From Oscillospiraceae bacterium (GTDB taxonomy: Bacteria; Bacillota_A; Clostridia; Saccharofermentanales; Saccharofermentanaceae), in NCBI GenBank assembly GCA_902791885.1, contig CADAXO010000017.1, positions 2,233 to 20,062 of the forward strand: a DNA stretch of 17,830 bases, read 5' to 3'. This document shows positions 1-7,356 of this stretch, piece by piece. How positions within the stretch are numbered: the first letter of the stretch is position 1; each line of letters opens with the position of its first letter. Under the pieces are notes generated by a model. That model searched no databases. It saw only the letters and a program-made list of their open reading frames with translations, and had not been told where the DNA came from. The position numbers were made by a program, and so were the translations under genes.

Positions 1-82
1 CTCCGGTATTGTATATCAAATATAAAACACCGATACCGCCTATGATTATTGGAAATACCCATGGATGCATCCTAAACCACAT
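1..82 (-). CDS. possible partial small membrane protein, N-terminus only
   Basis: An ATG at 82 opens a frame that runs off the left edge of the window, giving 27 visible residues beginning MWFRMHPWVF. They contain a hydrophobic stretch (VFPIIIGGIGVLYLIY) that would suit a membrane anchor or signal peptide. An AGAGGG ribosome-site-like sequence lies about 8 bases upstream, and a TAG stop lies in frame just upstream of it, so the start is bounded. It would be transcribed in the same direction as guaA but beyond that gene's terminator. I do not recognise a family, and the evidence is only a start, a weak ribosome site and hydrophobicity. Confidence 0.3.
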   Translation of the reverse strand, partial: MWFRMHPWVFPIIIGGIGVLYLIYNTG

Positions 83-191
83 TGTGAATACCCTCTATAG
101 CTGATGTGAAAAGAAAGAACCACTTCTCTGTCTGCCCTATTTACCATCGCAAAAACGTCTGAGTTCAAAACTGGTGGCTTTTTGGTGGCTT

Positions 192-224
192 AAAAAAGTG
201 AAATGCCCTATTTTAGGGCATTTC
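192..224 (-). terminator. rho-independent terminator of guaA
   Basis: Bases 200-210 and 214-224 form a perfect 11-bp stem (GAAATGCCCTA and its complement) closed by a 3-base loop. Read on the minus strand, it is followed after two bases by six T residues (complement of the A run at 192-197). It lies 13 bases beyond the guaA stop codon, so it most likely ends the guaA transcript. Confidence 0.85.
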
Positions 225-237
225 CAGCGTTTGTAGA

Positions 238-1779
238 TTATTCAAGCTCGATCGTCGCCGGGGGCTTACCCGTGCAGTCGTAGAGGACTCGGTTAACGCC
301 CTTTACCTCGTTGACGATACGGTTCGTAACTGTGCCGAGCAATGTCCAAGGCAACTGTGCGGCTTCTGCAGTCATGAAGTCGGTGGTCGTTACAGCGCGG
401 ATGACTACCGCGTAGTCGTATGTTCTCTCGTCGCCCATGCATCCTACCGAGCGCATGTTAGACAGTGCTGCGAAATACTGGTTCGCCATCTTGTCGAAGC
501 CTGCCTTGGCCATCTCTTCTCTGAAGATAGCGTCCGCTTCCTGAACGATGTGAACCTTCTCGGGTGTAACCTCGCCGATGATACGGATCGCAAGTCCGGG
601 ACCCGGGAACGGCTGGCGGTAAACGAGCTTCTCGGGGATTCCGAGCTCGAGACCCGCGCGTCTTACCTCGTCCTTAAACAGAAGTCTTAAAGGCTCGATG
701 ATCTCCTTGAAGTCAACGCAGTCAGGAAGTCCGCCTACGTTGTGATGTGACTTGATAACAGCTGACTTACCGAGACCTGACTCGATAACATCAGGATAGA
801 TAGTACCCTGCACGAGGAAGTCAACGGCACCGATCTTACGGGCCTCTTCCTCGAATACACGGATGAATTCCTCACCGATTATCTTTCTCTTCTGCTCGGG
901 TTCCTCGACACCCTTAAGCTTGTCGTAGAATCTCTTCTGCGCGTTAACGCGGATGAAGTTCAGCTCATAAGGACCTCTGGGACCGAATACAGCCTCGACG
1001 TCGTCGCCCTCATCTTTTCGAAGTAAGCCGTGATCAACGAAAACGCATGTGAGCTGCTTGCCGATCGCCTTCGAGAGGAGTACGGCAGCAACGGACGAAT
1101 CAACGCCGCCCGACAGCGCGCACAATACGCGGCCGCTTCCTACCTTACGCTTCAGTGTAACGATAGACTCATCAACGAACGAAGACATCTTCCAATCACA
1201 GCGGCAATTGCAGACATTGCGTACGAAATTCGCGAGCATCGCCTGGCCTTCTTTACTGTGTGTAACCTCGGGGTGGAACTGCGTCAGGAAAAGCTTGCGC
1301 GTCCAGTCAGAAGCCGCAGCGATCGGGCAGGAAGATGAAGAAGCCGTAACGCGGAAGCCCTGCGCAACTTCAGTGATGCGGTCTGTGTGGCTCATCCATA
1401 CGACCGTCTTCTTGGATACGCCCGTGAACAGCAGATCTGTGCCGTCCGTGGAAATCTCCGTGTGTCCGTACTCGCGGACATCCGCAGTCTCGACCTTACC
1501 GCCGAGAAGATATGTCATGAGCTGGGCTCCGTAGCAAATACCGAGCACAGGGATACCAAGCTCGAAAAGCTTCTTATCACACTTAGGGGAGTCGTCCTTG
1601 TAAACGCTTGCAGGACCGCCGGTCAGGATGATTCCCGTAGGATTCATCTTCTTAATCTCTTCTATAGACATTGTGTGAGGATGAACTTCACTGTAAACGG
1701 AAAGCTCTCTTACTCGTCTTGCAATAAGCTGATTGTACTGACCACCGAAGTCAAGAACCAGTATCATTTCTCGGGACAT
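238..1779 (-). CDS. guaA: GMP synthase (glutamine-hydrolysing)
   Basis: This cytoplasmic enzyme converts XMP to GMP using ATP and ammonia from glutamine, the last step of guanine nucleotide synthesis. The 513-residue length is normal for the family. The N-terminal class I glutamine amidotransferase domain carries the nucleophile Cys82 in GICYG and the His169/Glu171 pair in FHPEVTHS. The ATP pyrophosphatase domain follows, with the PP-loop SGGVDSS at about 223-229, and the C-terminal dimerisation domain ends in the typical KPPATIELE. The start at 1779 is supported by an AGGAGGT ribosome site four bases upstream; Met5 would be too far away. The gene stands alone, with a probable promoter at about 1820 and a terminator at 192-224. 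No guanine riboswitch is visible in the short leader. Confidence 0.97.
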   Translation of the reverse strand: MSREMILVLDFGGQYNQLIARRVRELSVYSEVHPHTMSIEEIKKMNPTGIILTGGPASVYKDDSPKCDKKLFELGIPVLGICYGAQLMTYLLGGKVETADVREYGHTEISTDGTDLLFTGVSKKTVVWMSHTDRITEVAQGFRVTASSSSCPIAAASDWTRKLFLTQFHPEVTHSKEGQAMLANFVRNVCNCRCDWKMSSFVDESIVTLKRKVGSGRVLCALSGGVDSSVAAVLLSKAIGKQLTCVFVDHGLLRKDEGDDVEAVFGPRGPYELNFIRVNAQKRFYDKLKGVEEPEQKRKIIGEEFIRVFEEEARKIGAVDFLVQGTIYPDVIESGLGKSAVIKSHHNVGGLPDCVDFKEIIEPLRLLFKDEVRRAGLELGIPEKLVYRQPFPGPGLAIRIIGEVTPEKVHIVQEADAIFREEMAKAGFDKMANQYFAALSNMRSVGCMGDERTYDYAVVIRAVTTTDFMTAEAAQLPWTLLGTVTNRIVNEVKGVNRVLYDCTGKPPATIELE

Positions 1780-1819
1780 ACGTACCTCCTGAGCGGGTTT
1801 ATATCATTCAATGAATAGA

Positions 1820-1825
1820 ATTATA
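1820..1825 (-). promoter_or_regulatory. candidate -10 box for guaA
   Basis: The minus strand reads TATAAT here, about 40 bases before the guaA start and in the short gap after the upstream gene ends. No convincing -35 box sits 16-18 bases further up (the sequence there reads TTTTAT), so the call rests on the -10 match and its position. Confidence 0.4.
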
Positions 1826-1863
1826 CTCGCTAGACACAAATGATAAAACCCAAATATATTTAT

Positions 1864-2661
1864 TTATCTGAACTGATACTCTATCATTATGTCCAACAAA
1901 TCCAAATCGAGCGGAGTGTCCTTCGTCTCATAAGTAAGAAACAGCCTGTCTCCCAGCAGAATGTTGTTCTTAATATACTTGTTGATTCTGTTAACCGTAT
2001 CGTCCGCATAATCAGCCTTGTCCATCATTCCGCAGTGCTCATAATAGATCTCCTGCCTGTCGCTCATCCTCAGTATCGTAAAGTCCGGATGGAAAATAGC
2101 ATCACCTATCAAGAGAGGACATTCATATTTATAAGGTATGCCTTCTCTTAACAGCCTGTTGGCAATGATCTGTTCCGACTTGGATCTGACCTTTTCCCCT
2201 TTGTCTGTTGTGAAGAATGGAACACCTTCTCTGATCCCTTTGGTCTTAAACTTCTTGGAGGTCCATTGCTCAACATATTTCTCATCTGTCAGTTTGACCG
2301 GAGTTATCAGCTGCTGCCTTTCTTTTGAAAGACCGTTATAGATTTCCTCCACAATAGGATCAGGATAATTCTCCATTATGCGCTTAAGAAGCCTCTGTTC
2401 TTTATAAGCAGTTCTGAGGATAGATTTGCAGTATGTCTTCTGCGCCAGATCTTTGACAGTCCCGATCTCATCGCCCTTTAAGATTATTCCGTTAGTGTCT
2501 TTACTGTCATTGATCTTGTAATAATATAAATGCTCCCCGTGCCTTATTATCCGGATCTTTCCGTCGGGAAGTCTGTCCGCTTGTTTCTCGTAAAACTCGA
2601 TGACTCTGCCGATATACTCATATCTTCTTCTGAATAATCCGATAATATTTTCATTAACCAT
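1864..2661 (-). CDS. uncharacterised PD-(D/E)XK nuclease-like protein
   Basis: This 265-residue soluble protein has no function I can name with certainty. Its C-terminal half resembles the restriction-endonuclease-like fold: a conserved Ser/Glu helix in VRSKSEQIIANRLL, then GIPYKYECPL, then HPDFTI (the likely metal-binding Asp), then IYYEHCGMMDKADY, where the acidic residue is followed by HC rather than the usual x-Lys, and finally GDRLFLTYET. I recall this EHxGMMD pattern as a recurring feature of hypothetical proteins in Clostridia. The N-terminal half is charged and has no recognised domain. I chose Met19 of the longer frame (ATG at 2661) because an AAGGGG ribosome site lies nine bases before it, whereas the longer start at 2715 has none. 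It sits alone between purA and guaA, downstream of a 51-bp periodic array. It may be a defence or repair nuclease, but that is inference. Confidence 0.8.
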   Translation of the reverse strand: MVNENIIGLFRRRYEYIGRVIEFYEKQADRLPDGKIRIIRHGEHLYYYKINDSKDTNGIILKGDEIGTVKDLAQKTYCKSILRTAYKEQRLLKRIMENYPDPIVEEIYNGLSKERQQLITPVKLTDEKYVEQWTSKKFKTKGIREGVPFFTTDKGEKVRSKSEQIIANRLLREGIPYKYECPLLIGDAIFHPDFTILRMSDRQEIYYEHCGMMDKADYADDTVNRINKYIKNNILLGDRLFLTYETKDTPLDLDLLDIMIEYQFR

Positions 2662-2716
2662 AATTCTTAACCCCTTTTGCCAATCGAAAAATATACTATT
2701 TGTTTGAAATAGCATT

Positions 2717-2879
2717 TCTTATATACGCGCTAAGCCGAAAAAATATATAAAACAGGTCAAACTATGGTTTTATATACTGAAAAACCAAATCCATATATAA
2801 ACATGAATCATGATCAATTCTTATATACTCAAAATCCTTAATTTGTATATAAGATTCAGTATATTGAGATTTAGTATAC
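2717..2879. repeat. 51-bp periodic array of TATATA half-sites
   Basis: Four copies of a 10-base motif start at 2717 (TCTTATATAC), 2768 (TTTTATATAC), 2819 (TCTTATATAC) and 2870 (TTTAGTATAC), exactly 51 bp apart. Between them, inverted TATATAA partners start at 2744, 2794 and 2846, so each unit is a pair of facing half-sites about 24 bp apart. In the third unit the two arms (2819-2828 and 2845-2854) are perfect 10-bp inverted repeats. The bases between the motifs are not conserved. The array fills the gap between the purA terminator and the nuclease-like gene, so it probably serves that gene as a multi-site operator or promoter region. The function is inferred; the spacing is seen directly. Confidence 0.65.
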
Positions 2880-2894
2880 TCCCCCGCCGGCCAA

Positions 2895-2923
2895 TATAAA
2901 AGCCTGCTGTTGAAGCAGGCTTT
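2895..2923 (-). terminator. rho-independent terminator of purA
   Basis: A perfect 10-bp stem (AAAGCCTGCT at 2899-2908 paired with 2914-2923) with a 5-base loop is followed on the minus strand by TTTATATT. It begins 24 bases beyond the purA stop codon. The T run is broken, so termination may be moderate. Confidence 0.8.
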
Positions 2924-2947
2924 GGAATCATAAAATCTTACGATCGA

Positions 2948-4222
2948 TTATCTTCTGATAATCTCTTCTCTCTTAGGACCGGTCGATACGATCGATACAT
3001 GTACGCCGCACTCCTTCTCGATGAAGAGGACATAGTCCTGTGCTTCCTTCGGGAGATCTTCGAATGATGTGAATCCTCTTACATCGCTCTTCCAGCCCGG
3101 CATCATCTGAAGAACAGGCTTAGCCTTGTTGAGCTTGTTGGGGTTCGGGAAATCCTTTGTAACTTCGCCGTCGATCTCGTAGCCTACGCAGACAGGGATC
3201 TCGTCGAGGTAACCCAGAACATCGATATTTGTAAGAGCAACATCTGTAGCGCCCTGAACACGGCAGCCGTATCTTGTGGCAACAGCATCGAACCAGCCGA
3301 CTCTTCTGGGTCTTCCTGTTGTAGCGCCGTACTCGCCCTTATCGCCGCCTCTGTCACGAAGCTCCTTAGCCTTGTCCTCATCGAGGATCTCACTAACGAA
3401 TGCGCCCGCACCTACTGCGGAAGAATATGCCTTGGTAACGCAGATGACCTTCTTGATCTCATAAGGAGGGATACCTGCTCCGACTGCACCGTAACCTGCG
3501 AGAGTCGAAGAAGAAGTAACCATCGGGTAGATGCCCATGTCGGGATCCTTCATGGATCCGAGCTGACCTTCGAGAAGGATGTTCTTGCCTGCCTTTACCG
3601 CGTCGAAAAGGAAAGCGTTAGTATCAACAACGAAAGGCTTGATGAGCTTGCCCTGCTCGAGCATCTCCTTAGTAAGCTCGTCCGCATCGATCGGATCCTT
3701 ATGGTAGAGGTTAACAAGAAGCGCATTCTTGATCTCGAGGATTCTGCCGATCTTCTCGCGCAGTGTCTCTTCGTCGAACAGCTCGCTTACCTGGAAACCG
3801 ATCTTCGCATACTTATCGGAGAAGAAGGGAGCGATACCGGACTTGGTGGAACCGAATGCCTTGCCGCCCAATCTCTCCTCTTCATACTTATCAAAATCTA
3901 CATGGTACGGCATGATTACCTGTACTCTGTCGGAAACCATGAGCTTGGGGTTAAGACCCTTGGAGCAGATGTCGTTGTACTCGTTGATGAACTTTCTGAT
4001 GTCGAGTGCCACACCGTTGCCGATGATGTTAACGATATTCTCGTGGCAGACACCGGAAGGCATCAGGTGCAATGCGAATCTTCCGTGCTCGTTAATGATC
4101 GTATGTCCTGCATTCGCGCCTCCCTGGAAGCGGATTACAATATCCGATTCGCTCGCGAGAAGGTCCGTGATCTTGCCTTTACCCTCGTCACCCCAGTTAG
4201 CGCCTACGATCGCCTGTACCAT
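2948..4222 (-). CDS. purA: adenylosuccinate synthase
   Basis: PurA joins IMP and aspartate using GTP to give adenylosuccinate, the committed step to AMP. The 424 residues match the family length. Visible landmarks are the N-terminal GDEGKGK phosphate loop with its catalytic Asp, the NAGHTI catalytic His, GNGVALD, the STKSGIAP IMP-binding segment, and TTGRPRRVGWFD near the C-terminal GTP/aspartate site. The central segment reads EGQLGSMKDPDMGIYPMVTSSST, where many PurA proteins have EGAQG and D-hydrophobic-DHGTYP. I believe this variant recurs in Clostridia, but that is from memory. The start at 4222 has AAGGAG eight bases upstream. A strong promoter overlaps the end of gatD, so the gene can be transcribed on its own. 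Confidence 0.96.
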   Translation of the reverse strand: MVQAIVGANWGDEGKGKITDLLASESDIVIRFQGGANAGHTIINEHGRFALHLMPSGVCHENIVNIIGNGVALDIRKFINEYNDICSKGLNPKLMVSDRVQVIMPYHVDFDKYEEERLGGKAFGSTKSGIAPFFSDKYAKIGFQVSELFDEETLREKIGRILEIKNALLVNLYHKDPIDADELTKEMLEQGKLIKPFVVDTNAFLFDAVKAGKNILLEGQLGSMKDPDMGIYPMVTSSSTLAGYGAVGAGIPPYEIKKVICVTKAYSSAVGAGAFVSEILDEDKAKELRDRGGDKGEYGATTGRPRRVGWFDAVATRYGCRVQGATDVALTNIDVLGYLDEIPVCVGYEIDGEVTKDFPNPNKLNKAKPVLQMMPGWKSDVRGFTSFEDLPKEAQDYVLFIEKECGVHVSIVSTGPKREEIIRR

Positions 4223-4270
4223 AATAAATACTCCTTACTCAAGACTTTATCTTGATAAAAATACGCAGTA

Positions 4271-4299
4271 ATTATAATAGAGGACCCGCGTAATATCAA
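4271..4299 (-). promoter_or_regulatory. sigma-A-type promoter of purA
   Basis: On the minus strand TTGATA (4294-4299) is followed after exactly 17 bases by TATAAT (4271-4276). Transcription would start near 4264, leaving a leader of about 40 bases to purA. The -35 box abuts the gatD stop codon. No purine riboswitch or attenuator fits in the leader. Confidence 0.75.
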
Positions 4300-5055
4300 T
4301 TACTGCTGGATCCCCTGCTTGCCTTCTATATAGTCAAGAGCCTGCTTACGGGCAAGATCTTCCGTCTCCGTACTGAGTTCGGGAAACTCGTAATCCTCTC
4401 CGTATTTACGCTTAAGCGCCAGTTTCAGCAGCATATCCGTAATGTCCGGATTCTTCGGAAGCAGGCTTCCGTGGGAATATGTACAGAAAGTATTCTTGTA
4501 CTTGGCGCCCTCGAATCCGTCCTGTCCGTTGTTGCCGTGACCCTTGATCACCTTCATGAACGGTTCCTCACCTTCACCGAGGAACGTCCTTCCGCTGTGA
4601 TTCTCAAAGCCTGCGACCTTTACGGTCTTCCCTTCGATCTCGATCTCGTAGATGCAGTCGTTGATGAATCTTTCCTTCTTGCCTACCGTGTAATGAGGAA
4701 GCGCACCTAAGCATTCGATCCTGTTGCCGGTATGCTCCTCGTAATACTTGCCGAGCATCTGGTAACCGCCGCATACCGTAAGGAATACAACGCCGTCCTC
4801 GATCATCTCCTTAATTACATCGCCCTTAACGTTCTTCATGTCGTCGGCCATGATGTTCTGCTCACTGTCCTGACCGCCGCCTATGAAGCCGATATCGATA
4901 TCGCCATTCTTCACATCATCGCCTATCGAGATGCGCTTAACCTCGACTTCGATTCCTCTTAAAGAAGCTCTTCTCATGAGCGCGAGGACATTACCCCTGT
5001 CGCCGTAGAGGTTAAGAAGATCAGGATAGAAATGTCCGATTACAAGCTTGCTCAT
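4300..5055 (-). CDS. gatD: lipid II isoglutaminyl synthase, glutamine amidotransferase subunit GatD
   Basis: GatD hydrolyses glutamine and passes ammonia to MurT, which amidates the D-glutamate of lipid II to D-isoglutamine at the inner face of the membrane. The protein is a CobB/CobQ-type class I amidotransferase. It has the typical N-terminus MSKLVIGHFYPDLLNLYGDRGN, the nucleophile Cys95 in LTVCGGYQMLG and the catalytic His195 in YSHGSLLP, close to the positions known in the Staphylococcus enzyme. I chose the ATG at 5055 (251 residues) because the AAGGA ribosome site lies nine bases before it. An ATG at 5061, which shares a base with the murT stop, and a TTG at 5064 are also in frame. Overlap or near-overlap with murT indicates translational coupling and a 1:1 complex. 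Confidence 0.93.
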   Translation of the reverse strand: MSKLVIGHFYPDLLNLYGDRGNVLALMRRASLRGIEVEVKRISIGDDVKNGDIDIGFIGGGQDSEQNIMADDMKNVKGDVIKEMIEDGVVFLTVCGGYQMLGKYYEEHTGNRIECLGALPHYTVGKKERFINDCIYEIEIEGKTVKVAGFENHSGRTFLGEGEEPFMKVIKGHGNNGQDGFEGAKYKNTFCTYSHGSLLPKNPDITDMLLKLALKRKYGEDYEFPELSTETEDLARKQALDYIEGKQGIQQ

Positions 5056-5060
5056 ATTCA

Positions 5061-6497
5061 TCAATCCTTCCAGAAATCCTTGAGCTTAAGGTCTTTTACG
5101 AGTCTGCCCCGAAGGTCCAGCATCGCCGTGTAATTAGGCAGGATGTATATGCACTTGCCGTCCGGGCACTCTGAGATGGCACCCTTAAGAAGTGTTGTCG
5201 CATAGTCGAGCGAACCGTAGCCGTCTACCGTTCTTCCCGAATAAGAGACACGAAGCATCATGTCGCCGTAACGCTGTCCCGATACATAAATATTCGAAGG
5301 AAGATCGTCCACCTTCGACTCGAAGTCGACATCCCAGATCCATGAGACATCCTTGCCGTCCGCGGTATTGCTGTTAAGAACGAGCATCAGCGAATCGGCA
5401 TCCGAAGACTGCGCGACAAACGACAAAGCTCTGTCGAGACCGACCGGGTTCTTCACAAGGAGAATGCAGATAAACTTGTTGCCTACAGCGATCTTCTCCA
5501 TTCTTCCGAAAGCAGCCTCTACCTTCTGCGTAGACTTGCATGCCTGCTCGAAAAGCCCGTCTTCCTCTCCCCTGTCGATCTCAAGGAATCTCGTGACCGC
5601 GGATACTGCAGCACAGGTGTTATAAAGATTGTGGCTGCCCGCGATACGAAGGTTCAAAGTATCTGTCACATCATGCTCTGTGTCGGTGATAGTGAAAGGA
5701 AATCCCTCATCGCTCGGATTACCGGAAGCGTCATAAGAAAGTTCGAATCTGCGGACAGGAGTTGCAAATCCGCATGACGGACATCTGTAATCTCCCAAGT
5801 GTCCGAAGCTTCTTGCCTGATAGTCATATCTGACCTTGCACTCGGGGCAGAATGCCGCATCGGAAGATGCCTCAAGTATGGTGTTATTCGGATGAAGTCT
5901 GTTATTGTCGAGCATCGTCTGAAGTGAGATGCCGTAATATGATGCGCGGTCGGATCTGGTCTTGCCCATTGATGCAACGAGCGAGTCGTCTGCATTAAGA
6001 ACGATCTTCGCAGAAGTGTCGTCTATGCCGTTCGCTATAAGGTCACGCGTATGGGTAAGTTCGCCGTAACGGTCCAGCTGGTCGCGGAAAAGATTAGTGA
6101 CAAGACAAACCTTCGGCTGCAGGTCTTTCGCGATCTTCGCGAAAGCTGCTTCATCGGTCTCGAGTACATAAACGATCTTGTCGGGATCAGCTGTTTTCGA
6201 AGGCTTTTCGCACAGGAATGTCGTAGTGATGCCGGAAGCAAGGTTCGCGCCGGATACATTGGTTATGACCTCATATCCAAGAGAGCGCAGCATGCTTGTT
6301 ATCATGTGTGTCGTGGTAGTCTTGCCGTTGGTGCCGGTGATGGTGATGATCTTCTTCCCTTTGGCACACTTGCTGATGATATCGGGGCACATCTTGATAG
6401 CCACTTTACCGGGTAAAGTAGTGGCACCGCGTCCCATAATACGCAGTATTCCTTTAGTTATGAGCGCTGCCGCCTGTGCCGGTGCTTTAAGTCCCAT
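5061..6497 (-). CDS. murT: lipid II isoglutaminyl synthase, Mur-ligase-like subunit MurT
   Basis: MurT is the ATP-dependent partner of GatD and activates the alpha-carboxylate of D-Glu in the stem peptide of lipid II. The 478-residue protein has the Mur ligase P-loop GTNGKTTT at 55-62, DEAAF at 115-119 and TNLFRDQLDRYGEL at about 134-147. Between the central-domain strands it has the four-cysteine zinc ribbon that marks MurT rather than MurC-F (Cys217, Cys220, Cys239, Cys242). The C-terminal part corresponds to the DUF1727 region. Its start lies inside the end of the sortase gene (11-base overlap), and an AGGA ten bases upstream is the only ribosome site, so translation is probably coupled. 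Sortase, murT and gatD appear to form one operon of cell-envelope genes. Confidence 0.95.
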   Translation of the reverse strand: MGLKAPAQAAALITKGILRIMGRGATTLPGKVAIKMCPDIISKCAKGKKIITITGTNGKTTTTHMITSMLRSLGYEVITNVSGANLASGITTTFLCEKPSKTADPDKIVYVLETDEAAFAKIAKDLQPKVCLVTNLFRDQLDRYGELTHTRDLIANGIDDTSAKIVLNADDSLVASMGKTRSDRASYYGISLQTMLDNNRLHPNNTILEASSDAAFCPECKVRYDYQARSFGHLGDYRCPSCGFATPVRRFELSYDASGNPSDEGFPFTITDTEHDVTDTLNLRIAGSHNLYNTCAAVSAVTRFLEIDRGEEDGLFEQACKSTQKVEAAFGRMEKIAVGNKFICILLVKNPVGLDRALSFVAQSSDADSLMLVLNSNTADGKDVSWIWDVDFESKVDDLPSNIYVSGQRYGDMMLRVSYSGRTVDGYGSLDYATTLLKGAISECPDGKCIYILPNYTAMLDLRGRLVKDLKLKDFWKD

Positions 6498-7290
6498 CCT
6501 GTATGTGTCCTATTACCAAAAGTCTCATCTTACCCGTATCAGTATACACGCAAGTGATCAGAGTTACCTGTCTTGTATCCGTAAGTCCTCCGGCTACGTG
6601 GTTTAACATCTCCTCCGCAGTCACTACCTGTATCTCGTCTACAAAATAAGTATACTGATGTCCGAGAAGATCCGTAATATTAATTATGTCGCCGATACCG
6701 ACTTCCTCGAGACGGTTGAAGATGGAACCGTACTTGAGCATATGATGTCCCGTGATCGTACAGTTGCCGACAGCACCCGGGCTTACGGAATTTACATAAT
6801 GACCTACGCCGTAACGGAGTGTGTCGGAATTTGTCGTCTCCCAGATGGGTACATGAAGATCGATGCACGGGATGTCGAGCATACCTACTCCCTGCAAAGT
6901 CAGATAGCCGGTATATGCGTCATTCATCTCCTGATTTACTTGATCCCTCTGAGAGTTCAAAGCCTGCTGGATATAGTAATCATCATCGTAGAAGTCGTAT
7001 TCCTCGCCGTTGACTTCGAGTTCGGAAGGATCGACTATAAGTGTCATAACGGGTTCTGCGACAGCCGAATCATCACCGCCCGCAGCCTCGATGGCAGCCG
7101 CATTCTGTGCAATGACCTGATCCATGTTGGTTGCCGCATCTTCAATTATGGCTTCTCTTTTGTGGCGGTTATAGATATCAACAGACAGATAAATAATACC
7201 CCCGACCAGAAGCAGTACTGCGAGGATCAATAATACGTTGCTGATTAGTAATTTCTTCTGTTTATTACTAATGTCTGAAAGCTTGAACAT
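6487..7290 (-). CDS. sortase, class B-like
   Basis: Sortases are membrane-anchored transpeptidases that cut a sorting signal and attach the protein to peptidoglycan or to a pilin. With the ATG at 7290 the protein has 267 residues: a short cytoplasmic basic N-terminus (FKLSDISNKQKK), one membrane span at about 17-37, an acidic linker, then the sortase domain. The catalytic set is visible: His182/183 in TGHHMLKYGSIF, Cys247 in TLITC and Arg256 in KMRLLVIG. The GHxMxxGxxF pattern is closest to class B. An in-frame ATG at 7329 would add 13 residues, but that stretch lies within the dnaA promoter region; neither start has a good ribosome site, so the start is uncertain. No LPXTG-type substrate is encoded in the window. 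The gene is divergent from dnaA and overlaps murT. Confidence 0.9.
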   Translation of the reverse strand: MFKLSDISNKQKKLLISNVLLILAVLLLVGGIIYLSVDIYNRHKREAIIEDAATNMDQVIAQNAAAIEAAGGDDSAVAEPVMTLIVDPSELEVNGEEYDFYDDDYYIQQALNSQRDQVNQEMNDAYTGYLTLQGVGMLDIPCIDLHVPIWETTNSDTLRYGVGHYVNSVSPGAVGNCTITGHHMLKYGSIFNRLEEVGIGDIINITDLLGHQYTYFVDEIQVVTAEEMLNHVAGGLTDTRQVTLITCVYTDTGKMRLLVIGHIQDGT

Positions 7291-7316
7291 ATGTAATATA
7301 AGTATAGACCAAACCG

Positions 7317-7325
7317 TGTTATAAT
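7317..7325 (+). promoter_or_regulatory. extended -10 promoter of dnaA
   Basis: TGTTATAAT matches an extended -10 element (TG, one base, TATAAT) and sits 31 bases before the dnaA ATG. The sequence 17 bases further up (TATAAG) is a poor -35 box, which is common when the TG extension is present. The same nine bases occur before remB and tRNA-Ser. Confidence 0.65.
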
Positions 7326-7356
7326 TCATTTACTTTTCGCTTTGGAAGGTCTACCC

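Noticed and set aside
172..191. Tandem copy of TGGTGGCTT near the left edge
   Set aside because: Two nine-base copies with an 11-bp period are too short to support an attachment site or regulatory repeat.
1030..1818. Several overlapping plus-strand frames of 100-160 codons
   Set aside because: They are antisense to guaA, mutually overlapping, without ribosome sites or domains.
1780..1863. Guanine or purine riboswitch before guaA
   Set aside because: The leader is too short and lacks the conserved loop sequences and stems; the purA leader was checked with the same result.
2717..2879. CRISPR array
   Set aside because: The period is regular, but the repeated part is only about 10 bases with inverted partners, AT-only and with no cas gene nearby.
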